From assembly GCA_022823945.1 (NCBI GenBank), contig JAJEBK010000016.1, positions 51,199 to 115,198 of the forward strand: a stretch of DNA of 64,000 bases. Direction: 5' to 3'. Source of the stretch: Anaerolineae bacterium. GTDB taxonomy: Bacteria; Chloroflexota; Anaerolineae; Aggregatilineales; Phototrophicaceae. Within the stretch, counting starts at the first letter, position 1. The number at the start of each line of letters is the position of its first letter. The translations under genes were made by a program, and so were the position numbers. Of this stretch, positions 57,336-64,000 are shown in pieces. The notes under the pieces are model-generated. The model was not told the DNA's origin, did no database searches, and saw nothing but the letters and a program-made list of their open reading frames with translations.

Positions 57336-59045
57336 TTAATCGACAAACAGATCAACAATCTGAAATCGTTCGACATCGACCAAGCCGTGATCGGTCAGCT
57401 TCAACCTGGGGATGACTTCCAAGCCCATGAAGCTCATCACCATGAAGGGATCGGGCATTGGACTGCCCAGCGATTGCGCCGCGGCGGTCATCCTGTCATA
57501 GTCGGCGCGCACCTGTTCAATAGGCGCTTCGCTGAGCAATCCCGCCACGGGCAGCGGCAAACTTGCCAGGATGCGCTCGCCCTCCACCGCGACCAAGCCA
57601 CCGCCCATCTGCTCCAGCGCCAAGGCCGCCGCGCGCATGCTGCTGTCGTCAACGCCGATGACAGCCAGATTGTGGTGATCGTGCGCGACTGTCCCGGCAA
57701 TAGCGCCGCGCTGCAAGCCAATTCCTTGGATGAAGCCCAAGCCGATGTTGCCGCTGGCATGATGACGCTCGATCATGGCGAACTTCAAAATATCGCGCTG
57801 GACATCGCTTTCCGCGCAGCCATTTACGATCTTGGCGCTTTCGATCAGATGCTGCGTATACACCTGGTCCAGCACCTTGCCGATGACGCGGATTTTTTCG
57901 CCGCGCGCCGGCACCGTGAAATCGAGCGAATCGCTGGCGATATTGACGCTGGTTGGCAGGTCGAACACTCGCGCCCGCCCCCGCTCGCTGCGCATGACCC
58001 CATCTTCTGCCACCAGTTCGCCGCCGCGATACACCTGTTGGGCATGGAAGTCGCGCAGATCGGGCACGACCAGCAGATCGGCATATCGCCCGGGCGTCAC
58101 CGCGCCATATTTGCGCAAGCCAAAGTGCCGGGCTGTGTTATAGCTGCCCATGCGGATGGCCATGACGGGGTCGATGCCCGCGGCGATGGCCTGACGCAGC
58201 ATGAAGTCGATGGAGCCTTCGTCGATGAGGTCAGCCGGCACGCGGTCGTCGGTGCAGAAGCAGATTGCGCTGTGATTTTCGGGCGTGATGAGTGGCAGCA
58301 GCGGCAGCAGGTTGCGCGTAGTCGTGCCTTCGCGGATGAAGATGGTCAAACCCAGGCGCAGTTTCTCGCGGGCTTCTTCCAGCGTCGTGCATTCGTGTTC
58401 GCTCTGGACGCCAGCCGCCACATAGGCATTCAGCAGCTTGCCCGTCATAGCCGGCGCATGCCCATCCAATGCGCGTCCCTGGAAGAGTGCCAGCTTGTCC
58501 AGCATGCCTTCATCGCCCAGCGCCACGCCCGGATAATTCATCAGCTCTGCCAAGCCTGGCACCCAGGCATGTTCCAGCAGCGGCGCAAGCTCTGCCGCTT
58601 CCAGCCGTGCGCCAGAAGTTTCCATATGCGTGGCTGGCACACAACTTGAAGCCATGACAAACATATTTTGCTGTCCGTGCTTGGCTTGTTCCAACATATA
58701 GCGGATGCCAGCGATGCCCAGCACATTGGCGATCTCGTGCGGGTCGGTTATTACGCTGGTGACGCCGTGCGGCAAGACAGCCCGCGCAAATTCCGGTGGC
58801 GTAACCAGGCTGCTCTCAATATGCACATGCGCGTCTATCAATCCGGGCGTGACATACCGGCCGTCCAGCTCAACTTCCCGTGCGCCAGCATAGCCAGCGC
58901 CAAGCGCCACGACATGCCGGTCGTGCACAGCGATATCGGTGGGGTAAATCTCGCCGCTGACTACATTGACCAGGCGGGCATTGCGCAAGACGAGATCGCA
59001 CTCCAGCTCTCCGCGCGCCGCCGCCAAACGATCGACAATAGACAT
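57336..59045 (-). CDS. ade: Adenine deaminase
   Basis: The 569-residue product has the N-terminal amidohydrolase ligands GLIDAHVHIESSLVTPPEFARAVLPHG, then CTDDRVPADL and the C-terminal family domain (VAHDHHNLAVIGVD). It converts adenine to hypoxanthine plus ammonia. GGAGG lies 7 nt before the ATG. It lies between the 8-oxoguanine deaminase-like and YgeY-like genes, feeding purine bases into the pathway. Confidence 0.95.
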   Translation of the reverse strand: MSIVDRLAAARGELECDLVLRNARLVNVVSGEIYPTDIAVHDRHVVALGAGYAGAREVELDGRYVTPGLIDAHVHIESSLVTPPEFARAVLPHGVTSVITDPHEIANVLGIAGIRYMLEQAKHGQQNMFVMASSCVPATHMETSGARLEAAELAPLLEHAWVPGLAELMNYPGVALGDEGMLDKLALFQGRALDGHAPAMTGKLLNAYVAAGVQSEHECTTLEEAREKLRLGLTIFIREGTTTRNLLPLLPLITPENHSAICFCTDDRVPADLIDEGSIDFMLRQAIAAGIDPVMAIRMGSYNTARHFGLRKYGAVTPGRYADLLVVPDLRDFHAQQVYRGGELVAEDGVMRSERGRARVFDLPTSVNIASDSLDFTVPARGEKIRVIGKVLDQVYTQHLIESAKIVNGCAESDVQRDILKFAMIERHHASGNIGLGFIQGIGLQRGAIAGTVAHDHHNLAVIGVDDSSMRAAALALEQMGGGLVAVEGERILASLPLPVAGLLSEAPIEQVRADYDRMTAAAQSLGSPMPDPFMVMSFMGLEVIPRLKLTDHGLVDVERFQIVDLFVD

Positions 59046-59060
59046 GAAATTGCCTCCGAC

Positions 59061-60410
59061 TTAGCTCTCGCCGCGGATCAGTTGCAGGGACAGCTTGTTA
59101 TGCGCTTCCACCAGGCGTGGCATATCGACCGTCAGCAGCTGTCCATCTTCGACGACTATGCGCCCGTTGATGATGGACAGGTCGACGCGCTGAGGCTGGC
59201 AAAATACCAGCGCGGCCAGCGGGTCGCTCAATGCGCCAGCCAAGGCGATATCATCCAGCCGATAGGCAACGATATCCGCCGACATGCCCGGCGCGATGCG
59301 GCCAATATCATCCCGCCCCAGCACGCGCGCTCCGCCCACAGTCGCCACATCCAGCGCCTCGCGAGCCGACAAGCTGGCCGGACCGCCCAAAACCCGCTGC
59401 AGAAGCAAGGCTTGCCGCGCCTCGCCCAGCAGATGGCCGCTGTCGTTGGAGGCCGAGCCATCGACGCCTAGCCCGACCGGCACGCCACGATCCAGCATCG
59501 TGCGCACTGGCGCAATGCCCGAAGCCAGACGCATATTTGATGAGGGGCAATGGCAAACGCCGGTGCCGGTGCGCGCAAACAAGCTGATGGCGGCGCTGTC
59601 CAGCTTTACGCAGTGCGCATGCCAGACATCATCGCCAACCCAGCCGACATCTTCTGCATAATCGCCGGGTCGCAAGCCAAATTTCTCCAGGCTGTAGGCG
59701 ACATCATCATCGGTCTCGGCCAGGTGCGTATGCATTTGCACGCCATAGGCTCTCGCCAGCGCTGCCGACTCGCGCATGAGGTCGACAGACACGCTGAAAG
59801 GCGAACAAGGCGCGGCCACGATTTGCAACATGGATTGAGGCCCCGGGTCATGCCAGGTTTCGATCAGACGCCGCGTATCGCGCAGGATGTCGTCTTCATC
59901 CTCCACCAGGTGGTCGGGTGGCAAGCCGCCTTTGGATTCGCCGACGCTCATGCTGCCCCGAGCCGCGTGAAAGCGAATGCCCAGTTCTTGCGCGGCGCGT
60001 ATCTCGTCCTCGAGCTGGACATCGTTGGGAAAAACATAATGGTGGTCGCTGGCGGTCGTACAGCCAGAAAGCAACAATTCCGCCATCGCCAGCCGAGCCG
60101 CCGTATACACATGCTCGGCGCGCATTCGTGCCCAGATGGGATAACATGTTCGCAGCCAATCGAAAAGGTCGCCCTGTTGGGCGAGGGCGCGCGTCAGGCT
60201 CTGGTACATATGATGATGCGTGTTGATCAAACCGGGCAAGGCGACATGTCGCGACAAGTCAATGACGCGGTCGGCATTCTCGGGCGCTTCGCCAGTGCCC
60301 AGGTCGGTGATGATCTTGTCATGCACGAGCAGCCAGGCGTCGGACAATTCGCGCCGCTCGGCATCCATGGTGGCCAGCCGCCGGATATTCTTCAGCAGCA
60401 GGGTCGTCAT
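59061..60410 (-). CDS. 8-oxoguanine deaminase-like amidohydrolase
   Basis: The 449-residue product has NTHHHMYQSL, HTHLAETDDDVAYSL, HAHCVKLD, CHCPSSNMRLASG and GLGVDGSASNDSGHL. This set is typical of 8-oxoguanine deaminases and their hydroxyatrazine/guanine deaminase relatives. It would release urate from 8-oxoguanine if that substrate holds. ATG 60410 overlaps the folD stop by 4 nt (ATGA), so it is coupled to one-carbon metabolism. Confidence 0.88.
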   Translation of the reverse strand: MTTLLLKNIRRLATMDAERRELSDAWLLVHDKIITDLGTGEAPENADRVIDLSRHVALPGLINTHHHMYQSLTRALAQQGDLFDWLRTCYPIWARMRAEHVYTAARLAMAELLLSGCTTASDHHYVFPNDVQLEDEIRAAQELGIRFHAARGSMSVGESKGGLPPDHLVEDEDDILRDTRRLIETWHDPGPQSMLQIVAAPCSPFSVSVDLMRESAALARAYGVQMHTHLAETDDDVAYSLEKFGLRPGDYAEDVGWVGDDVWHAHCVKLDSAAISLFARTGTGVCHCPSSNMRLASGIAPVRTMLDRGVPVGLGVDGSASNDSGHLLGEARQALLLQRVLGGPASLSAREALDVATVGGARVLGRDDIGRIAPGMSADIVAYRLDDIALAGALSDPLAALVFCQPQRVDLSIINGRIVVEDGQLLTVDMPRLVEAHNKLSLQLIRGES

Positions 60411-61276
60411 GCTTGCGCCGCCTTCAGGGTATTCGCCAGCAGCATGGTGATGGTCATAGGACCGACGCCGCCCGGCACTTTGGTCAGCCAACCGGCGACA
60501 TCGCGCGCCTGCTCGAAGTCGACATCGCCCACATAGCGGTAACCCTTGTCGCTGGTTGGGTCGGGCAGCGAATTCGAGCCGACATCAATGACGACCGCAC
60601 CGGGCTTCAGCCAATCCGCCTTGACCAGCTCGGGCTGACCGACGGCGGCAACCACAATATCGGCGCGCCGAGTCACCATCGGCAAATCGACCGTGCGGCT
60701 GTGACAGCGCGTCACGGTGGCGTCGGCATTGGTGAGCATCAGCGCGATTGGCAAGCCGACGATATTGCTGCGCCCGATGACGACGGCTTCTTTGCCAGAG
60801 AGCTCAATGCCCGATTCGGCGATTAGGCGCATGACGCCGGTGGGCGTGGCTGGCGTGAAGGTCGGGTTGCGTCCGCGCATGCCCAGGCGGCCCAGATTTA
60901 CCGGGTGGATGCCGTCTACATCTTTGCTCAGGCTGATTTCATTCAACACCGCTTCTTCGTCGATAGAATCCGGCAGCGGCAATTGCACCAGAATGCCGTC
61001 AATGTCGGCGTCATCGTTGAAAGCGCGCACCGCGTTTTCTACTTCTGCTTGCGCAGCGCTGGCTGGCAACAAGCTCGCGGACGACTGGATGCCGACCCGT
61101 TCACAAGCGCGCTGTTTCATGCGCACATACATGGCCGAGGCAGGGTCGTCGCCGACCAGCACGACGCCCAGGCCGGGCCGCCTGCCCAGACGAGACGCAA
61201 CCTGGTCCGCCCCAGTCTGGATTTCAGCCTGCATGCGCCTGGCGACTGCCCTGCCATCAATGATCGTCGCTGTCAT
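60407..61276 (-). CDS. folD: Methylenetetrahydrofolate dehydrogenase/cyclohydrolase
   Basis: The 289-residue product has MYVRMKQRACERVGIQ (catalytic Lys), VQLPLPDSIDEEAVLNEI, PATPTGVMRLI, VVIGRSNIVGLPIALML and the C-terminal KVPGGVGPMTITMLL. It interconverts methylene-, methenyl- and formyl-tetrahydrofolate. GGAG lies 7 nt before the ATG. It is first in the purine gene run, consistent with taking one-carbon units released from purine rings. Confidence 0.96.
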   Translation of the reverse strand: MTATIIDGRAVARRMQAEIQTGADQVASRLGRRPGLGVVLVGDDPASAMYVRMKQRACERVGIQSSASLLPASAAQAEVENAVRAFNDDADIDGILVQLPLPDSIDEEAVLNEISLSKDVDGIHPVNLGRLGMRGRNPTFTPATPTGVMRLIAESGIELSGKEAVVIGRSNIVGLPIALMLTNADATVTRCHSRTVDLPMVTRRADIVVAAVGQPELVKADWLKPGAVVIDVGSNSLPDPTSDKGYRYVGDVDFEQARDVAGWLTKVPGGVGPMTITMLLANTLKAAQA

Positions 61277-61384
61277 TTCTCCACTCCAAAAATCAGGCTT
61301 GAACCTTGTACACGCTGGCTATGGAGAATGCGCCTCGCTCTTGCTACACTTGGCGCAACCACTGGCATTGTAGGATAACACAGA

Positions 61385-62011
61385 GTGAACGCATCGGAGA
61401 GCCTGCCAGGCGTCATTTTTGTGATGATCGGGCCGGGTGGCGCCGGCAAAAACGCGATCATGCGCGCCATTATTGCCGGCTCGCGCCATGTGCGCCAACT
61501 GCCCACCGCGACCACGCGGCCCATGCGGATGGATGAAAAGCAGGGGCGCGAGCATCACTTCGTGAGCATGGAGACATTCAAAAAGTTGTTGAGCGAAGGG
61601 CAGTTGTTGGAATATCAGGAAGTAACCCCGGGCAAGTTTTATGGCATTCCGCGGCGGCTGGTGCTGGATTGCCTGCGGGCGGGCAAAGCACGCATCGCCG
61701 ATATTGAAGTGTTGGGCGCGAAGAAGCTGGCGGCGGCCTTCCCGCAAAATGTCGTGCAGATCTTCGTCACTGTGCCCGGCGCAAAATTGGCCGCCCAGCT
61801 GACTGTGCTGGAAGAGAGGATGCGCCTGCGCGCCGATGCCATCACCGATATAGACTGTCGGCTGCAACGCGCGGCAGCAATTGAACTGCCCTACCAACGC
61901 TGCTGCGACCACATCGTCGTCAATGACAGGTTGTCCAGCGCGATTGAAGCAACCCGGCAAATCATCGACCAGGAATTGGCCGCCCGCCACCTGCAAGAGG
62001 CGACATCATGA
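61385..62011 (+). CDS. Divergent guanylate kinase-like protein
   Basis: The 208-residue product has the guanylate kinase layout: P-loop, TTRPMR segment, ETFKKLLSEGQLLEYQEV and KFYGIPR. Key residues deviate. The P-loop is GPGGAGKNAIM, lacking the Ser/Thr after Gly-Lys; the GMP-site Tyr is His (REHHFVS), and YGTP is YGIP. It may be a low-activity or altered-specificity member. The start is GTG 61385, with a TAGGAT box 8 nt upstream. It overlaps the YgfZ-like gene by 4 nt. Confidence 0.8.
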   Translation: MNASESLPGVIFVMIGPGGAGKNAIMRAIIAGSRHVRQLPTATTRPMRMDEKQGREHHFVSMETFKKLLSEGQLLEYQEVTPGKFYGIPRRLVLDCLRAGKARIADIEVLGAKKLAAAFPQNVVQIFVTVPGAKLAAQLTVLEERMRLRADAITDIDCRLQRAAAIELPYQRCCDHIVVNDRLSSAIEATRQIIDQELAARHLQEATS

Positions 62012-63090
62012 CAGCCCTTGCGCAGTGGCACCTGTCGCTGGGCGCGCGCCTGGCAGCTGACCATATCCCGCTGGATTATGGCGACCAGGCTGCCGAGCTG
62101 GCAGCGGCAAAGAGCGGTGCCATCTTGTTGGATCGCTCGCACGAGGGGCGCATCTTGCTGCGCGGGCGCGACTGCCTGGCTTTGCCCAACCGCATGTCGA
62201 CCCAGGACTTGGTGAGCCTGTCTGTCGGACAAGGCGCGCCGACCATCTTCACCAATGCCAATGCGCGGATTCTGTTTCGGGCGCTTTGTCTGCGAACAGA
62301 CGCCGGGCTGCTGCTCATCAGCGAGGCGGGGGGTGGCGCTGCGCTGGCGGCGTATCTGCGGCGCAGCATTTTCTTCGGCGATCAGGTGACAATAGAAGAC
62401 CAGAGCGCGGAAACAGCGCAATTCGCTTTGCATGGACGGGCTGCCGATCGAGTCGCCGCTGCGCTTTCTGCTGGAGCGACCGCGCTGGGCTCGTATGGCA
62501 ACATTCAGACGGACAGCGAATTTGGCGCGCTCACGCTGGCCAGGCGAAAATCCATCTGCGGCGATCACTGGCTTACCATCTGTCCGGCGGAAAGCGCTGC
62601 CGCATTGCATGGACGGCTGCTGCAGCTGGGCGAGGCGCAGAGATTACGGCCGGCTGGCTCGCTGACCTACAACAGCCTGCGTATCCGCAGCGGACGCCCG
62701 GCGGGCTTGGAGTTGTCGGCGGATTATTTGCCGCTGGAAGTCGGTTTGTGGGACGAGGTCAGTTTCAACAAAGGCTGCTATACCGGGCAGGAAATTATCG
62801 CGCGCATGGAGAGCCGGGCGCGGCTTGCCAAGACCCTGGTTCGCGTGGCGCTTTCGGCCTATGTGCCGGCACCAGCCACAGTGTTTGCCAATGGCAGCTT
62901 GGCCGGGAAGCTAACCAGCAGCGCGCAAGCGGCGAATGGGGAAATATACGCGCTGGCTGTGCTGAAAGTGGCTTTCGCCGCTCCGGGCACTGCGCTGGAA
63001 GTCGGCGAAAATCAAGTGCCGGCGCGGGTAATCGACTACGCGGGCGCGCAACCAGCATTCATCACAGAAGCAGCAACTGGCGCTGCCTAG
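62008..63090 (+). CDS. YgfZ/GcvT-like folate-binding protein
   Basis: The 360-residue product has GcvT-like domains and the YgfZ signature FNKGCYTGQEIIARM near residue 255, with the conserved Cys. YgfZ-like proteins use folate in iron-sulfur cluster maintenance. The ATG overlaps the kinase-like stop (ATGA). Its TAG shares CTAG (63087-63090) with the convergent DivIC-like gene. Confidence 0.88.
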   Translation: MTALAQWHLSLGARLAADHIPLDYGDQAAELAAAKSGAILLDRSHEGRILLRGRDCLALPNRMSTQDLVSLSVGQGAPTIFTNANARILFRALCLRTDAGLLLISEAGGGAALAAYLRRSIFFGDQVTIEDQSAETAQFALHGRAADRVAAALSAGATALGSYGNIQTDSEFGALTLARRKSICGDHWLTICPAESAAALHGRLLQLGEAQRLRPAGSLTYNSLRIRSGRPAGLELSADYLPLEVGLWDEVSFNKGCYTGQEIIARMESRARLAKTLVRVALSAYVPAPATVFANGSLAGKLTSSAQAANGEIYALAVLKVAFAAPGTALEVGENQVPARVIDYAGAQPAFITEAATGAA

Positions 63091-63569
63091 TTCATATCGG
63101 GCGGTGGTGAGTCGAAGAAGAGCGCCCACCACAATTGCCAGTTTTCAGGCTTGGGCGCGGTCGTTTCAAAAGCCACCAGGCTGGTTGTGGCGGCTTGCGC
63201 GTCGGGAGCGCTGGCGATGCTCTTGGGCATGATCAAGACTTCGCCTTCGCGGATCATTTTGCCATCATCGCGCGCCCAGATTTCGACATAGGCATCGCTC
63301 TTGACATAGTCTAACTGGGCGAGCAAGCGCTGCTGTTCGGCTTGCAGATCGGCAATTTCTGCCTCGAATTGCGCATGGATGCGCCCCAGATCGCGGTCCA
63401 GACTGATGCGGCCGCTGAAATTGAGGATGAGCACCAAGCCCATCGCCAATGTAACCGCAAACATCACCTGCACGCTGGTCAGGCGCTTCCAGCCGGTCAC
63501 TGGCTGAACAGGCAACTCGCTGCCGCCCGACTCAGATAGTCCCGCGCCAATAGTATCGTATTCGCTCAT
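63087..63569 (-). CDS. FtsB/DivIC-like septum formation protein
   Basis: The 160-residue product has a cytoplasmic N-terminus, one membrane helix (about 30-52) and a coiled coil (IHAQFEAEIADLQAEQQRLLAQL) followed by YVEIWARDDGKMIREGEV, the pattern of septum initiators. It probably joins the division complex. ATG 63569 lies 7 nt after a -10 box and lacks a ribosome binding site. Confidence 0.8.
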   Translation of the reverse strand: MSEYDTIGAGLSESGGSELPVQPVTGWKRLTSVQVMFAVTLAMGLVLILNFSGRISLDRDLGRIHAQFEAEIADLQAEQQRLLAQLDYVKSDAYVEIWARDDGKMIREGEVLIMPKSIASAPDAQAATTSLVAFETTAPKPENWQLWWALFFDSPPPDMN

Positions 63570-63576
63570 GCCCAGT

Positions 63577-63605
63577 ATCATATTGCAGGCGCAGAAACCT
63601 GCCAG
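63577..63605 (-). promoter_or_regulatory. Promoter of the DivIC-like gene, leaderless geometry
   Basis: On the minus strand CTGGCA (63605-63600) and TATGAT (63582-63577) are 17 nt apart, and the ATG follows 7 nt later, so the start codon should be the transcript's first bases. Confidence 0.55.
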
Positions 63606-63679
63606 CGCGATTCCAAGCAATCGCTCAGCCAAGCGGACACCAGAAAAAGAAAGACCCGGCGGGGGGACCAGGTCAAACA

Positions 63680-63766
63680 TGGTGCCGAAGGTGGGAGTCG
63701 AACCCACACTCCCCGAAGAGAACTACGCCCTGAACGTAGCGCGTCTGCCAATTCCGCCACTTCGGC
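63680..63766 (-). tRNA. tRNA-Leu (anticodon CAG)
   Basis: The minus strand folds as a class II tRNA. GCCGAAG pairs perfectly with CTTCGGC. The anticodon loop TTCAGGG carries CAG at 63732-63730. There is a long variable arm and a GGGTTCGACTCCC T-arm. CCA is encoded at 63682-63680. Confidence 0.96.
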
Positions 63767-63866
63767 TCGTGCTCGCCAATGAGTATAGAAATCTATTGTG
63801 GCTGTGTCAAGTCATGACAGCAGGCAATCCTGGGCGAGATTTGGCACGGAGCATCTATGATACGCT

Positions 63867-64000
63867 TTATGTGAAATCAGTTGAGCCTTGAAAGTTTTGG
63901 ATGTCAATTTGGTATGTTGCGCGCAGAATGCGCTTAAACAGATGCGCGGTGATTTTTGTAATCAGTCGAGTTGCCAAGCCATCCACCGTTTTCGCTAGCA
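63867..64000 (-). mobile_element. 3' end of a transposase gene (IS982-like), cut by window edge
   Basis: The last 43 codons of a frame run from the edge to TAA at 63869-63867. The peptide KTVDGLATRLITKITAHLF resembles the C-terminal region of IS982-type transposases (TRI-x-x-KITAH; from recall). No terminal inverted repeat can be confirmed. It lies about 100 bp beyond tRNA-Leu(CAG). Confidence 0.5.

Noticed and set aside
63767..63866. Coding sequence between tRNA-Leu and the transposase end
   Set aside because: A plus-strand frame runs through the tRNA gene and cannot be real; no other signal was seen.

Overview
This window looks like a bacterial chromosome segment of about 58-60% GC, most likely from a Chloroflexota (Anaerolineae-like) organism. 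That placement is inferred from gene content: a nearly complete coenzyme F420 synthesis cassette with F420-type partners, a VKOR-type disulfide enzyme, modular secreted PPC proteins, a tig-clpP-clpX group and an obg-nadD pair. No rRNA gene is present. Coding density is very high: many neighbours overlap by ATGA, GTGA or TGATG, and four convergent pairs share a 4-bp stop tetranucleotide.

Layout. 1-5 kb: the 3' end of moeA, a VKOR homologue, an S1-domain protein, a lipoprotein and a large secreted PPC protein. 4.5-7.9 kb: a CfrBI-like restriction-modification operon coupled to an HD hydrolase, then a low-GC islet with a near-consensus promoter and very short ORFs. 8-11 kb: fumarase and a tandem pair of superoxide dismutases, one cytoplasmic and one with a Tat-type signal. 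11-22 kb: a DMT transporter, a double solute-binding protein, nadD, obg, a metallo-hydrolase, clpX-clpP-tig, tRNA-Leu, a GbsR-type regulator, rex and mreB. 22.5-27 kb: the F1 genes atpA-G-D-C without F0 or delta. 27-36 kb: proC, an acetyltransferase-like protein, an epimerase, fabF-fabH, a membrane protein, purine nucleoside phosphorylase and a K+ channel with two RCK modules. 36-61 kb: about 25 kb of minus-strand genes for purine catabolism and F420. 61-64 kb: folD, a divergent guanylate kinase-like gene with a YgfZ-like gene, a DivIC-like gene, a second tRNA-Leu and a transposase fragment cut by the window edge.

The long minus-strand block resembles the yge/yqe/ssnA/xdh cluster linked to anaerobic purine and urate breakdown. 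It holds a YqeC-MocA fusion, molybdenum hydroxylase subunits, an SsnA-like amidohydrolase, a YgeW-type carbamoyltransferase, carbamate kinase, a YgeY-type hydrolase, adenine deaminase and an 8-oxoguanine deaminase-like enzyme. A plausible flow (inference) is: deaminate purine bases, hydroxylate them on the molybdenum enzyme, open the ring, then recover ATP through carbamoyl transfer and carbamate kinase, with one-carbon units passing to FolD. The F420 genes (cofC, cofD, a stand-alone FbiB-like nitroreductase, cofE, npdG, plus an LLM oxidoreductase) sit inside this block.

The observations I rate highest are: (i) a Rex-like palindrome over the -35 box of the predicted atpA promoter, with rex itself in the window; (ii) an uncharacterised 584-residue protein inside the xanthine-dehydrogenase operon with a nucleosidase-like C-terminus; (iii) the HEAT-methylase/CfrBI-like/HD three-gene operon with its odd divergent promoter region; (iv) recurrent -10 boxes lying 6-8 nt from a start codon, suggesting leaderless transcripts; (v) shared CTAG stops at convergent gene ends.
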